This document shows positions 8,039 through 15,459 of a DNA stretch of 41,763 nt, piece after piece (the stretch's first letter is position 1; each line of letters begins with the position of its first letter). The DNA is taken from the NCBI GenBank assembly GCA_035555315.1, contig DATMGU010000128.1:1-41763 (forward strand), written 5' to 3'. This stretch comes from DATMGU01 sp035555315 (GTDB lineage: Bacteria > Pseudomonadota > Alphaproteobacteria > ATCC43930 > CGMCC-115725). Made by a program: the position numbers and the translations under genes. Under the pieces are notes generated by a model, which saw nothing but the letters and a program-made list of their open reading frames with translations, did no database searches and was not told the DNA's origin.

Positions 8039-9015
8039 TGCTTGGTCCGCAGATCGACCGGCAGGAAGGATTTATCGACCAGCTTCGACCAATCGACCTC
8101 GCCCTTGACCTCGCCGATCAGGCGCAGGGCGTCGATCATGCGGTCGAGTTCGACCTGGCTGAAATCCCCTTCGCTCCACATCTTGGGGCCGATCATATTC
8201 TGTACCGCCTCCTGGGCGATCGCGGGGTCGAGCTCGAAGCTTTTCCCGACGATCGCCGCGGTGGCCTGGGGATCGGCATAGATCGCGTCGACCCCTGCGC
8301 GGCGCCCGGCGATGATCGCCCGCAGCTTGTCCGGATGGTCCTTGGCGAATTGCCGTGTGGTGATGCCGACCGAGGTGGTCATCGGCGGCAGGATGTCCCG
8401 GGCGGCGACCACCGTGCGGTATTTCGATTTCCGGATGATCGAGAGCGGCTCGATCAGCGTCGCCGCCGAGACCGCACCCTGTTCCAGCATGGTCAAGCCG
8501 TTGACATAGCCGCCGGACGCGATGCGCCCGACCTTGGTGGCGTCCAGCCCCTCGGTGCGCAGTTCCAGCAGCAGCAGCATCTCCGACACGCCCTTGGGCG
8601 AGGTGATGGCGACCTTTTTGCCGATGACGTCCTTCAGCGTGTGCACGTCCGAATCCGGCATGGTCACCAGCGAGGATTCGGCGACGCTGCGTGTGCCGAC
8701 ATTGACGATGACCACGTCCAGCCCCTCGCGCTGGGCCGCCAGCGCGGCGGAGATGGCGACTTCGCCATAGGGGGTGGCACTGGCCAGCAGGTTGCGGACG
8801 GTGGTCCCGCCGCCGCCCGAGCCGAGGATGCCGGTGATGTCGATGCCGGCTTGCTTGAACAGGCCCCTCTCCATCGCGACGGCATAGGGTGCCCCATAAA
8901 GGCTGGTGCCCCATTGGGTGACCGAGATCTCCTCCGCCCGCGCGGCCGTGGTCGCCAGCGCGATAAGAGTCAGGAGGCTTAGCCCGGCGCGCCCGAGAAC
9001 CCCGCGAATGTTCAT
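8035..9015 (-). CDS. NitT/TauT-type ABC importer periplasmic binding protein
   Basis: 326 residues from the ATG at 9015. It has a Sec signal peptide (residues 1-28, cleavage near ARAEE) and GAAGGAA as ribosome binding site. The mature protein begins EISVTQWGTSLYGAPYAVAM and has the SsuA/ThiY/NMT1-like layout, with a glycine-rich ligand loop (ILGSGGGGTTVRNLL) that is unusual in having four glycines in a row. The start overlaps the stop of the phnN/phosphorylase fusion by four bases (ATGA), so the importer is translationally coupled to that enzyme. This argues that the imported compound is handled by the enzymes upstream. Family members bind taurine, sulfonates, pyrimidines or aromatic acids; I cannot name the ligand. 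Confidence 0.9.
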   Translation of the reverse strand: MNIRGVLGRAGLSLLTLIALATTAARAEEISVTQWGTSLYGAPYAVAMERGLFKQAGIDITGILGSGGGGTTVRNLLASATPYGEVAISAALAAQREGLDVVIVNVGTRSVAESSLVTMPDSDVHTLKDVIGKKVAITSPKGVSEMLLLLELRTEGLDATKVGRIASGGYVNGLTMLEQGAVSAATLIEPLSIIRKSKYRTVVAARDILPPMTTSVGITTRQFAKDHPDKLRAIIAGRRAGVDAIYADPQATAAIVGKSFELDPAIAQEAVQNMIGPKMWSEGDFSQVELDRMIDALRLIGEVKGEVDWSKLVDKSFLPVDLRTKQ

Positions 9016-11105
9016 GTCGAAAATTCCTTCATGCTGTCGAAGCCGGGTTCCGGCGCCGATGAGGAGCCGTCGAAAACAAAGCCGCAATGGTCGAAAGCGA
9101 GCGCGATGGCGGCGTCCAGATCGGTGGCGGTGGTCGAATGGATGACGAACAGCGGCTCGCCGACCGAAACGCTGTCGCCGACCCGGCGCAGCAGGTCGAG
9201 GCCGGCCGCCTTGTCGTTCGGTGCCCCGGCGCGGCGGGCGATGCCGGCGATGGCCCAGCCGTCGATCGCCCGGATGGTGCCGGCACGCTCGGCGCGCAGG
9301 GTATGGACCAGCGGCCCGGGCAGGACCGGATCGGGCCTCCTGCCCTGCGCGTCGATGATCGCGTCGAACGCCCTGCGCGCGGCACCGGAGGCCAGCAACG
9401 CCGTGGCGCGCCGCAGGGCCGCCGCTTCGTCGCCGATGGCCGGGTCCCAGGCGATGATGCGGCTGGCGAAGGCCAGGGCCTTGTCGCGCAGATCCGTCGG
9501 GGCATCGGGGTGCCCGTCCAGCACCCACGACACGTCGCGTACTTCGAGCGCCGGGCCGATACCCCGGCCGATCGGCCGCGTCCCATCCGTCGGGATCGCC
9601 TTCACCGTCAGTCCCAGCCCGGCGCCGACCGTCTCGAACAGCCGCGCCAGCTGGGTCGCCTCCGCCTCGCTATGGATGCGGGCATGGGGACCATAGGGCA
9701 GGTCGATGACGACATGGGTCGATCCCGCGGCCAGTTTCTTCGACAGGATGGATGCCACCGACCAGCGGTTGGAATCGATGCCGAGCGGCCGGGTGATGGC
9801 GTTCATCACATCGTCGAGCGGCGAATGGCTCAGCCTTCCGTTCCAGGCGACGCAGCCACGGGCGGCCCGCACCGTGGCACGGACCTCGTCGGGGCCGAGA
9901 TCGACCCGCGCCACCGTCTCCATCGCATCCGCCGTGCCGGCGGCCGAGGTGATCGCGCGCGACGAGGTCTTGGGGATGGCGAGGCCATGCGCCGCCACGA
10001 TCGGCACGACGATCAGGGTGATCCGGCTGCCCGGAATCCCGCCCATCGAATGCTTGTCGACGACGATCGGTTCGTCCCAGCGGATCGGGTTGGAAAAGCG
10101 ATGGCGCACGCGGGCGAGCGACAGCACCTCGTCATCGGTCAAGCGCTGATTGGCGGCGACCAGAAAGCCCGCGATCTCGCTATCGGGATACCGCCCTTCG
10201 ACGATGTCACGGACGACTCGCTCGTATTCGACCTCGGTCAGCTCGCCGCCCCGCACCTTGCGCCGCAAGGCGTCGCGGCTCTCCGGCGAGGGGGTGCGGC
10301 TGATCGAGACCCGGGTCAGCTCGTCGCGGCCGAAATCCTCGAATGCCTCGCTCGACAGGCCCAGCTCGTCGGCGCCGAGCAGTGTGCCGGCCTCGACCAC
10401 CGCGACCTGGGCGCGGATGCTGCGCACGCCATCGCCGATATCGATACGGCCGGGGCCGAGGTAATCCGTGGCGGTGACGATCCGGCTATCGGCCGGCAGA
10501 AAGGCGGTGTGCGGCCGCCCGGTATCGATCGGCAGCCGGCGCAGGCGAAACCGCGACGCGGCACGATCGAGGACCGCCAGAAAGCGCTCGACGCCGATCT
10601 CGGGCAGGCCGTCATTGACGACCCGAACGACCTCGATCCCGGCGGGCAATTCCGGCACCTGCCGGTCGAGCCGCCTGCGGATGTCTTCCGCGGTTTCCCG
10701 GCCGCGCCGCCGCAGCCGCTCCGCCAGGATTTCCTTCGGGGCGGTGACCTCGATGACCACCAGCCGGCCGACGCGCGCCGCCAGATCGGCGACCATCGCG
10801 CGGGACCCGTTGGCGATGACATGGCGGCCGCTCTCCAGCTCTCCGGCGAGGGCGGCCAGCAAGCCGTAGCGCAGGCCATGGGCATCCCAGGCGATGAGGA
10901 AATGGCCGGCCCGCTCCAGCTCCGCGAAGCTCGCCGCCGTCACCCCGTCGTGATCCTCGCCGGGGGAACCCGCTGCGCGCGTGATCACCCGGCGCGCGAA
11001 GACATAGCGGCCGCCGGCGCTCAACGCGGCCTTGGCGCCTTCGATCAGCGTGTCCTTGCCCGACCCGCTCGGCCCGATGACGAAGAACAGCGTGCCGGCG
11101 GCCAT
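9012..11105 (-). CDS. fusion of PhnN-type ribose 1,5-bisphosphokinase and archaeal-type AMP/thymidine phosphorylase
   Basis: 697 residues with two recognisable enzymes. Residues 1-185 match PhnN: Walker A GPSGSGKD at 11-18, FARRVITR, and the FLIAWDAHGLRYG segment. PhnN phosphorylates ribose 1,5-bisphosphate to PRPP with ATP. Residues 186-680 match the archaeal AMP-phosphorylase/TIGR02645-type thymidine phosphorylase family: N-terminal domain RLRRLPIDTGRPHTAF, then KHSMGGIPGSR near 351 and IPKTSSRAITSAAGTADAME near 377-396, followed by SILSKKLAAGSTHVVIDLP. AMP phosphorylase splits a nucleoside monophosphate with phosphate to base and ribose 1,5-bisphosphate, exactly the substrate of the N-terminal kinase. 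The gene starts six bases after the nadC-like stop and overlaps the binding-protein gene. Fusion and neighbours are seen; the cycle is inferred. Confidence 0.9.
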   Translation of the reverse strand: MAAGTLFFVIGPSGSGKDTLIEGAKAALSAGGRYVFARRVITRAAGSPGEDHDGVTAASFAELERAGHFLIAWDAHGLRYGLLAALAGELESGRHVIANGSRAMVADLAARVGRLVVIEVTAPKEILAERLRRRGRETAEDIRRRLDRQVPELPAGIEVVRVVNDGLPEIGVERFLAVLDRAASRFRLRRLPIDTGRPHTAFLPADSRIVTATDYLGPGRIDIGDGVRSIRAQVAVVEAGTLLGADELGLSSEAFEDFGRDELTRVSISRTPSPESRDALRRKVRGGELTEVEYERVVRDIVEGRYPDSEIAGFLVAANQRLTDDEVLSLARVRHRFSNPIRWDEPIVVDKHSMGGIPGSRITLIVVPIVAAHGLAIPKTSSRAITSAAGTADAMETVARVDLGPDEVRATVRAARGCVAWNGRLSHSPLDDVMNAITRPLGIDSNRWSVASILSKKLAAGSTHVVIDLPYGPHARIHSEAEATQLARLFETVGAGLGLTVKAIPTDGTRPIGRGIGPALEVRDVSWVLDGHPDAPTDLRDKALAFASRIIAWDPAIGDEAAALRRATALLASGAARRAFDAIIDAQGRRPDPVLPGPLVHTLRAERAGTIRAIDGWAIAGIARRAGAPNDKAAGLDLLRRVGDSVSVGEPLFVIHSTTATDLDAAIALAFDHCGFVFDGSSSAPEPGFDSMKEFST

Positions 11106-11111
11106 GCGGGG

Positions 11112-11963
11112 TTACGCCGCTTCGTGCAGGGCCGCCTCGTCCAGGCCGATATCGACGGCCGCGGCCGATTGGGTGATGCGGCTGGTCGAGATGTAGTCGA
11201 CGCCGGTCTCGGCGATCGCCCTCAGGGTCTCGAAGCGGATCCCGCCCGAGGCTTCCAGCGGCACCTTGCCGGCGACCAGGCGCACCGCCTCGCGCATCGG
11301 GTCGAGCGCCATGTTGTCGAGCATGATGACATCGGCGCCGGCGGCGAGCGCTTCCTCGACCTGTTCGAGCCGGTCGCATTCGACCTCGATCTTGGTCAGC
11401 ACCGGCAGGCGCTTGCGCGCGCGGGCGACGGCCGCCGAGATGCTGCCGCAGACGGCGATGTGGTTGTCCTTGATCATGACACCGTTATCCAGGCCCAACC
11501 GGTGATTGAGCCCGCCGCCGGAAGTCACCGCGTGCTTTTCCAACATGCGCAGGCCGGGGGTGGTCTTGCGGGTATCGATCAGCCGCGCCTTGGTATCGGC
11601 GATCAGCGCCACGTATTTCGCCGTCTCGGTCGCGATACCGGACATCCGCTGGGTGATATTGAGGGCGGTGCGCTCCGCCGTCAGGATGCCCTGGGCGGGG
11701 CCGCGGACGGTGAGCAGTATGGCGCCGGGCTGGACCCGGTCGCCGTCCTTCACCGCGACCTCGATCGCGCAGCGCGGGTCGTAGCGGCGAAACGTCTCGG
11801 CGGCGATCTCGATGCCGGAGACGGTCATCGGTTCGCGCGCGTTCATGTGAAAGGCGCCGGTCTCATCCGGATCGATCATCACCTGCACGGTGAGATCGCA
11901 ATAGCCGATGTCCTCGGTCAGCCAGGCATCGATCAGCCGCTGTGTTACGAACCGATCATACAT
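11112..11963 (-). CDS. nadC: quinolinate phosphoribosyltransferase (NadC) family enzyme
   Basis: 283 residues with a strong ribosome binding site (GGGGGAG). The family transfers PRPP to quinolinate and decarboxylates it to nicotinate mononucleotide. The active-site pattern is conserved: ERTALNITQRMSGIAT (98-112), DTRKTTPG (Arg132, Lys133), LNHRLGLDNGVMIKDNH (His154, Arg155, Lys165), Glu193 in KIEVE, Asp216 in IMLDNM, and EASGGI. It lacks the features I associate with ModD. No nadA or nadB lies nearby; instead it heads an operon with a PRPP-regenerating fusion enzyme and an ABC importer. It may therefore serve catabolism or salvage of an imported pyridine acid rather than, or besides, NAD synthesis. 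The 122 bases upstream hold no promoter I can defend. Confidence 0.9.
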   Translation of the reverse strand: MYDRFVTQRLIDAWLTEDIGYCDLTVQVMIDPDETGAFHMNAREPMTVSGIEIAAETFRRYDPRCAIEVAVKDGDRVQPGAILLTVRGPAQGILTAERTALNITQRMSGIATETAKYVALIADTKARLIDTRKTTPGLRMLEKHAVTSGGGLNHRLGLDNGVMIKDNHIAVCGSISAAVARARKRLPVLTKIEVECDRLEQVEEALAAGADVIMLDNMALDPMREAVRLVAGKVPLEASGGIRFETLRAIAETGVDYISTSRITQSAAAVDIGLDEAALHEAA

Positions 11964-12085
11964 CGCGCTTCTCCCCCTGGTGGCGGACCATACACCGTCA
12001 TCCGGCTTCCCGCCGATGCAATCAACGCCAAAAATTCATACGTACGCAACCAATTTTTTTCGCCAACTTTTCGGTGGGGAGATGT

Positions 12086-12634
12086 CTATAGAAGCTTGTG
12101 CATGAAGATGGCCGGCGTCGGCACGCCCGCCGTCGAGCAAGCGTATCGGGGGACGACGCCCGTGACCGCGAACCCGAGCGAGCGGTAGAGCGGTTCGGCG
12201 GCGCTGCCCAGCTCCGTATCCAGGATCAACAAGCTGCGCTCGGCTTGGCGGGCCAGGCTTTCCGCGGCCAGCATCAGGGCGTGGGCGACACCCCGTCGCC
12301 GGATCTCGGGATGCACGAGCAGCTTGGCGATATCGGCGCGATGCCTGCCATTCGGCGGCATGCCCACGACCAACTGCACCGTGCCGACGATACGCCCCTC
12401 CCAGCGGGCGACGAGCAGCCGCCGGTCCCCCGACTGGAAATGAGGCAGTAGGCCTGACCAGAATCGGTTCGCCTCGTCGAGGGAGAACGGCAGGACGAAA
12501 CCGATTCCGGCCCCGCCCAGCACACAGGCATGGAGGATGCCTGCGAGGTCCGGCAGCGCCGAGGGGATCGCATCGGCGGGCAGTTCCGCCACATGAACCA
12601 TGCCGGTGATGTCCTCGGTGACGCCCTCGGTCAT
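12086..12634 (-). CDS. GNAT-family N-acetyltransferase
   Basis: 182 residues. The acetyl-CoA site is visible: AKLLVHPEIRRRGVAHALM (a variant of the R/Q-x-x-G-x-G/A motif), then LLILDTELGSAAEPLYRSLG, the usual end of a GNAT fold. The start ATG overlaps the stop of the XRE-cupin gene by four bases (ATGA), so the two are one operon. The residues after the fold (FAVTGVVPRYACSTAGVPTP) suggest modification of a small molecule, similar to acetyltransferases that detoxify amines. Substrate unknown. Confidence 0.88.
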   Translation of the reverse strand: MTEGVTEDITGMVHVAELPADAIPSALPDLAGILHACVLGGAGIGFVLPFSLDEANRFWSGLLPHFQSGDRRLLVARWEGRIVGTVQLVVGMPPNGRHRADIAKLLVHPEIRRRGVAHALMLAAESLARQAERSLLILDTELGSAAEPLYRSLGFAVTGVVPRYACSTAGVPTPAIFMHKLL

Positions 12635-13236
12635 GGCCGGCAGATCGCGATGGCGTAGCGGGCGGCTTCAGGACCGGGGCAGGCGAAGCGGGATGGTCCG
12701 AACAGCCGATAGCGCAGGCAATCGCCCGTGCCGAGCCGATAGGTTTGCAAGGCGACGGAGAGATCCAGCAGACCGCCGAGCATCCAGACATGGTGCTCCA
12801 GCCCGTCGAGCGGCGGCGCGTCATAGGCGATGACGGCGCCGGGCGGCAGCTCGCCGGCGATGAGTTCGGCCGCGAAGCCGATGGCGGGCGGGGAGGTGCT
12901 TCTGCGGCGGAAGCCGGTCTCGGGATCGGTCCACAGGACCTGCGCGTCGTGGTGGACCAGCTGGGGCGGATCGGTTTCCACCTCCGCCAGGAGCCGGGAC
13001 ATGGTGCGCCCATAAGCCGTGCAGAGGCGGCCCAAGAGCGACGCGGTAGGGCTCGTTTCGCCCCGCTCCAGCCGGGACAGGGTGGCGCGGCTGATGCCGC
13101 TGCGCTCCACCAGCTCGTCCAACGACCAGCCCCGTTCCTGGCGCAAACCGGCAAGCCGCGCCGCCAGGCGCCGGTCGATCGGAGTGGCATGGTCGCTCTG
13201 GTCGCGCACGAAGTCAGATGTGAGAGAATTTCCCAT
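12631..13236 (-). CDS. XRE-family transcriptional regulator with C-terminal cupin domain
   Basis: 201 residues. Residues 22-75 form a helix-turn-helix (RLAGLRQERGWSLDELVERS, then GISRATLSRLERG), and about residues 105-195 form a cupin sensor domain (IAGELPPGAVIAYDAPP, LEHHVWMLGG). Such regulators sense a small ligand through the cupin barrel. The ATG at 13236 lies inside a perfect 40-bp palindrome, so the protein may block its own start; an alternative GTG at 13209 lies just outside it, but neither has a clear ribosome binding site. The gene is co-directional with the nadC operon 670 bases downstream, of which it may be the regulator; that is inference. Confidence 0.88.
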   Translation of the reverse strand: MGNSLTSDFVRDQSDHATPIDRRLAARLAGLRQERGWSLDELVERSGISRATLSRLERGETSPTASLLGRLCTAYGRTMSRLLAEVETDPPQLVHHDAQVLWTDPETGFRRRSTSPPAIGFAAELIAGELPPGAVIAYDAPPLDGLEHHVWMLGGLLDLSVALQTYRLGTGDCLRYRLFGPSRFACPGPEAARYAIAICRP

Positions 13237-13257
13237 ATTTGGGAAATTCTCTCACAT
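13218..13257. promoter_or_regulatory. 40-bp perfect palindrome, probable XRE-cupin operator overlapping its start codon
   Basis: Arms of 17 bp (13218-13234 and 13241-13257) are exact reverse complements around a 6-base centre (ATATTT). The core is TTTCCC-N6-GGGAAA. The start codon of the XRE-cupin gene (13236-13234) sits at the centre. Only 49 bases separate this start from the upstream gene, so promoter and operator must overlap the palindrome. Autoregulation by the encoded protein is the simplest reading. Confidence 0.75.
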
Positions 13258-13285
13258 GCGGGTTTTCGTCAAGAGAAATGGACGA

Positions 13286-13981
13286 TCAGGACACCAGCTT
13301 CGCCAAGGCATACGCGGCCGCGGCGGCCAGCCCGCCGATGCACAGGGTCTGCAGCCCGGCGGCGAAAGGCCGGGTGCCGGTCAGCCGCCCCTTGATGGCG
13401 CCGAACAGCATGAGGGCGGTCAGCGTCATCGCCGTCGAGCCCAGGAAGCCCCGGCTCATATCGCTTGTGAGCATGTAGGGCAGCAGCGGCACCAGCCCGC
13501 CGATCAAATACGAACCGCCGATGGTGGCGGCGCTGACCGGCGCCCGCTTCGCATCCGGTTTTTCCAGGTTCAGCTCGAAGCGCATCATGAAATCGACCCA
13601 GCGCGCCCGGTCGCTGGTGATCGCCGCCACGGAGAGGTCGAGCGCCTGGCCGGTCAGGCCGTGTTCCATGAAGATATGGCGCACTTCGGCCAGCTCTTCT
13701 CGCGGCATCTCATGGGTCTCGCGCAGTTCGCGGGCGTATTCGGCCTGATAGTGCTGATCGTCCGTCCGCGCCGCGAGATAGCCGCCCAAGCCCATGGCGA
13801 TGGCCCCGGCGGCGATCTCGGCCAGGCCGGCCGTCACCACGACGCCGGTATTGGCGACGGCCCCGGACAGGCCGGCGGCAAGCGCGAAGGGCACGGTCAA
13901 GCCATCCGACATGCCGATGACGACGTCCCGTACGGTTTCGGACGCGGTAAAGTGACGTTCGGCGTGGGGCCCCGGCGACAT
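13286..13981 (-). CDS. VIT1/CCC1-family metal transporter
   Basis: 231 residues: a hydrophobic pair of helices near residues 20-70 (IGMSDGLTVPFALAAGLSGA, IAAGAIAMGLGGYLAA), a hydrophilic acidic metal-binding middle domain (about 75-140, with EELAEVRHIFMEHG and FMMRFELNLEKP), and three further membrane helices. This is the vacuolar iron transporter/CCC1 fold, which moves Fe2+ or Mn2+. The ribosome binding site is GGACTGAAG. Fur-like boxes lie 116-136 bases upstream of the start, consistent with metal control. Direction of transport in bacteria is not settled. Confidence 0.9.
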   Translation of the reverse strand: MSPGPHAERHFTASETVRDVVIGMSDGLTVPFALAAGLSGAVANTGVVVTAGLAEIAAGAIAMGLGGYLAARTDDQHYQAEYARELRETHEMPREELAEVRHIFMEHGLTGQALDLSVAAITSDRARWVDFMMRFELNLEKPDAKRAPVSAATIGGSYLIGGLVPLLPYMLTSDMSRGFLGSTAMTLTALMLFGAIKGRLTGTRPFAAGLQTLCIGGLAAAAAYALAKLVS

Positions 13982-14057
13982 GCTTCAGTCCAATAAAAAC
14001 GTGAATGATCGCCACCGATGTGGCTGGGCATTTCTCAAATGGCAAGCGTCGATATTG

Positions 14058-14083
14058 TTTTTTCCCTTAAAAATGGGAAAAAA
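14058..14083. repeat. inverted repeat TTTTTTCCC / GGGAAAAAA
   Basis: Perfect 9-bp arms at 14058-14066 and 14075-14083 with an 8-base AT-rich centre. The inner core TTTCCC...GGGAAA is the same pair of half-sites as in the XRE-cupin palindrome at 13218-13257, with a spacer of 8 instead of 6. It lies in the divergent region between the VIT gene and the SBF-like transporter. It may be a second operator for the same regulator or a simple hairpin. Confidence 0.5.
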
Positions 14084-14096
14084 TCGCGGCTAATAT

Positions 14097-14117
14097 TGAT
14101 TATGACAATCAGTATCA
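14097..14117. promoter_or_regulatory. two overlapping Fur/Mur-like 7-1-7 boxes
   Basis: Two 15-bp sites overlap with the 6-bp offset usual for Fur: 14097-14111 (TGATTATGACAATCA) and 14103-14117 (TGACAATCAGTATCA). Against the 7-1-7 consensus TGATAAT-N-ATTATCA they match 11 and 12 of 14 positions by eye. A weaker third site (TGATAGTCATTAGCG) is at 14135-14149. They lie between the divergent VIT-family gene and the SBF-like transporter, so either or both could be iron or manganese regulated. Confidence 0.6.
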
Positions 14118-14305
14118 AGAACCGCCTATTTTATTGATAGTCATTAGCGGTTCCTCGTCCCAGGGTTCCCATGCGGCGGCTTGTCGCGGCCGGCCGGCCG
14201 CGCATGGTGAACAGGCTTCCCAAGCTCCCTGTGCGGGTGATTTATAGCGGTGCCGGCCGCCTGCTCCCACAACGGCTCGCCGCGAAAGCTGAAGGTTTCC
14301 CGCTC

Positions 14306-15307
14306 ATGACGCTCAAGACGCTGCTCGCCCGCAGCCCGATCGATCCCTATATCGTGGCGATCGTGGTGATGGTCGGCATCGCCTCGATCATGCCGGCGCA
14401 TGGCGATGGCGCGGTGGCGATGAACTACGTCACCAATATCGCGATCGCGCTGCTGTTCTTCCTCTATGGTGCGCGCCTGTCGCCGCAGGCGGCCCTGGCC
14501 GGAGCCCGGCATTGGCGGCTGCATATCCTGGTGCTGCTCTGCACCTTCGTGCTGTTCCCGGTGCTGGGGCTGGCGGCGCATGTCCTGGTGCCGAGCGTGC
14601 TGACGCCGCAGCTCTATTTCGGCCTGGTGTTTCTCTGCGCGCTGCCTTCCACCGTGCAATCGTCGATCGCGTTCACGTCGATCGCCCGCGGCAATGTCGC
14701 GGCGGCGCTGTGCAGCGCCTCGGCCTCCAACCTGATCGGCATTCTGCTGACCCCACTGCTGGTCAGTGTGTTGCTGTCGACCCAAGGCGGCGGCTTCTCG
14801 CTGACGGCGCTCAAGGACATCGTGCTGCAATTGCTGGTGCCGTTCGCCGCCGGGCAATTGCTGCGGCCCTGGATCGCGGCCTGGACCCAGAAGCACAAAT
14901 ACCTGCTCGGCTTCGTCGACCGGGGATCGATCCTGCTGGTCGTCTACACGGCGTTCAGCGAGGGCGTCGTCGCCGGCATCTGGCACCAGTTGAGCCTGGA
15001 AAACCTGGCGGCGCTGCTGGCCGTCAACATGGTCCTGCTGGTCCTCGCCCTGGTGATCACCACGGCGGTCAGCCGTAGCCTGGGCTTTTCGCGCGAGGAC
15101 GAGATCGCCATCGTGTTCTGCGGCTCGAAGAAAAGCCTGGCGAGCGGCTTGCCGATGGCGAGCGTGCTGTTCGCCGGGCAATCCGTCGGCCTGATCGTGC
15201 TGCCGCTGATGCTGTTCCATCAGATCCAGCTGATGGCCTGCGCGGTCCTCGCCCGCTGGTACGCCCAGCGCACGGACGCGCCGGTCGAGGTTAGATCCGA
15301 AGCGTAG
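14306..15307 (+). CDS. SBF-like (bile acid:sodium symporter fold, YfeH type) transporter
   Basis: 333 residues from the ATG at 14306, which has GAAGG ten bases upstream; the 45 codons of open frame before it look non-coding. About nine to ten membrane segments fill the protein. The family signature of the PF13593-type group is visible: LFFLYGARLSP near 50, LCALPSTVQSSIAFTSIARG near 115-135, and VFCGSKKSLASGLPMASVLF near 270-290. The fold is that of Na+-coupled organic anion carriers; the substrate is not known. An 18-bp GC palindrome at 14185-14202 sits in the possible leader. Fur-like boxes lie about 190 bases upstream. Confidence 0.88.
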   Translation: MTLKTLLARSPIDPYIVAIVVMVGIASIMPAHGDGAVAMNYVTNIAIALLFFLYGARLSPQAALAGARHWRLHILVLLCTFVLFPVLGLAAHVLVPSVLTPQLYFGLVFLCALPSTVQSSIAFTSIARGNVAAALCSASASNLIGILLTPLLVSVLLSTQGGGFSLTALKDIVLQLLVPFAAGQLLRPWIAAWTQKHKYLLGFVDRGSILLVVYTAFSEGVVAGIWHQLSLENLAALLAVNMVLLVLALVITTAVSRSLGFSREDEIAIVFCGSKKSLASGLPMASVLFAGQSVGLIVLPLMLFHQIQLMACAVLARWYAQRTDAPVEVRSEA

Positions 15308-15406
15308 GGCGGCGGGAGCCCTCCCTTGTTACGCCTTCAGCATCATGTCGTCAGGGTTCGTCGCCTCGAATGAGGGCCTGGAAGCAACCAGGATTTTACC
15401 TTGTCG

Positions 15407-15427
15407 GCTCCAGGCTTGGCCTGGAGC
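15407..15427. terminator. hairpin between convergent genes, possible terminator
   Basis: GCTCCAGGC, TTG, GCCTGGAGC form a perfect 9-bp stem with a 3-base loop in the 152-base gap between the convergent SBF-like transporter and zeta-type toxin genes. There is no T-run on either side, so termination is uncertain. Confidence 0.4.
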
Positions 15428-15459
15428 AGTGCAAGAACGCGGAACTGTCCAGCACGGCC

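Noticed and set aside
11112..11963. ModD (molybdenum-transport-associated NadC homologue) as identity of the phosphoribosyltransferase
   Set aside because: The sequence keeps the NadC catalytic pattern including VMIKDNH, and the linked transporter is NitT/TauT-like, not a molybdate importer.
12038..12046. ATACGTACG palindromic stretch upstream of the nadC-like gene as an operator or promoter
   Set aside because: Short, and no -35/-10 pair with acceptable spacing could be placed around it; too weak to annotate.
9087..12188. A very long plus-strand open frame (over 1000 codons) opposite the nadC-phnN fusion genes
   Set aside because: It mirrors the minus-strand genes through GC-rich codon bias, has an Arg/Asp/Gln/His-heavy composition with no known domain, and lacks a ribosome binding site; the minus-strand genes have clear family motifs.
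14185..14202. 18-bp GGCC-rich palindrome in the leader of the SBF-like gene as a riboswitch or terminator
   Set aside because: Low-complexity GC palindromes arise easily here; no T-run or conserved riboswitch core is visible.
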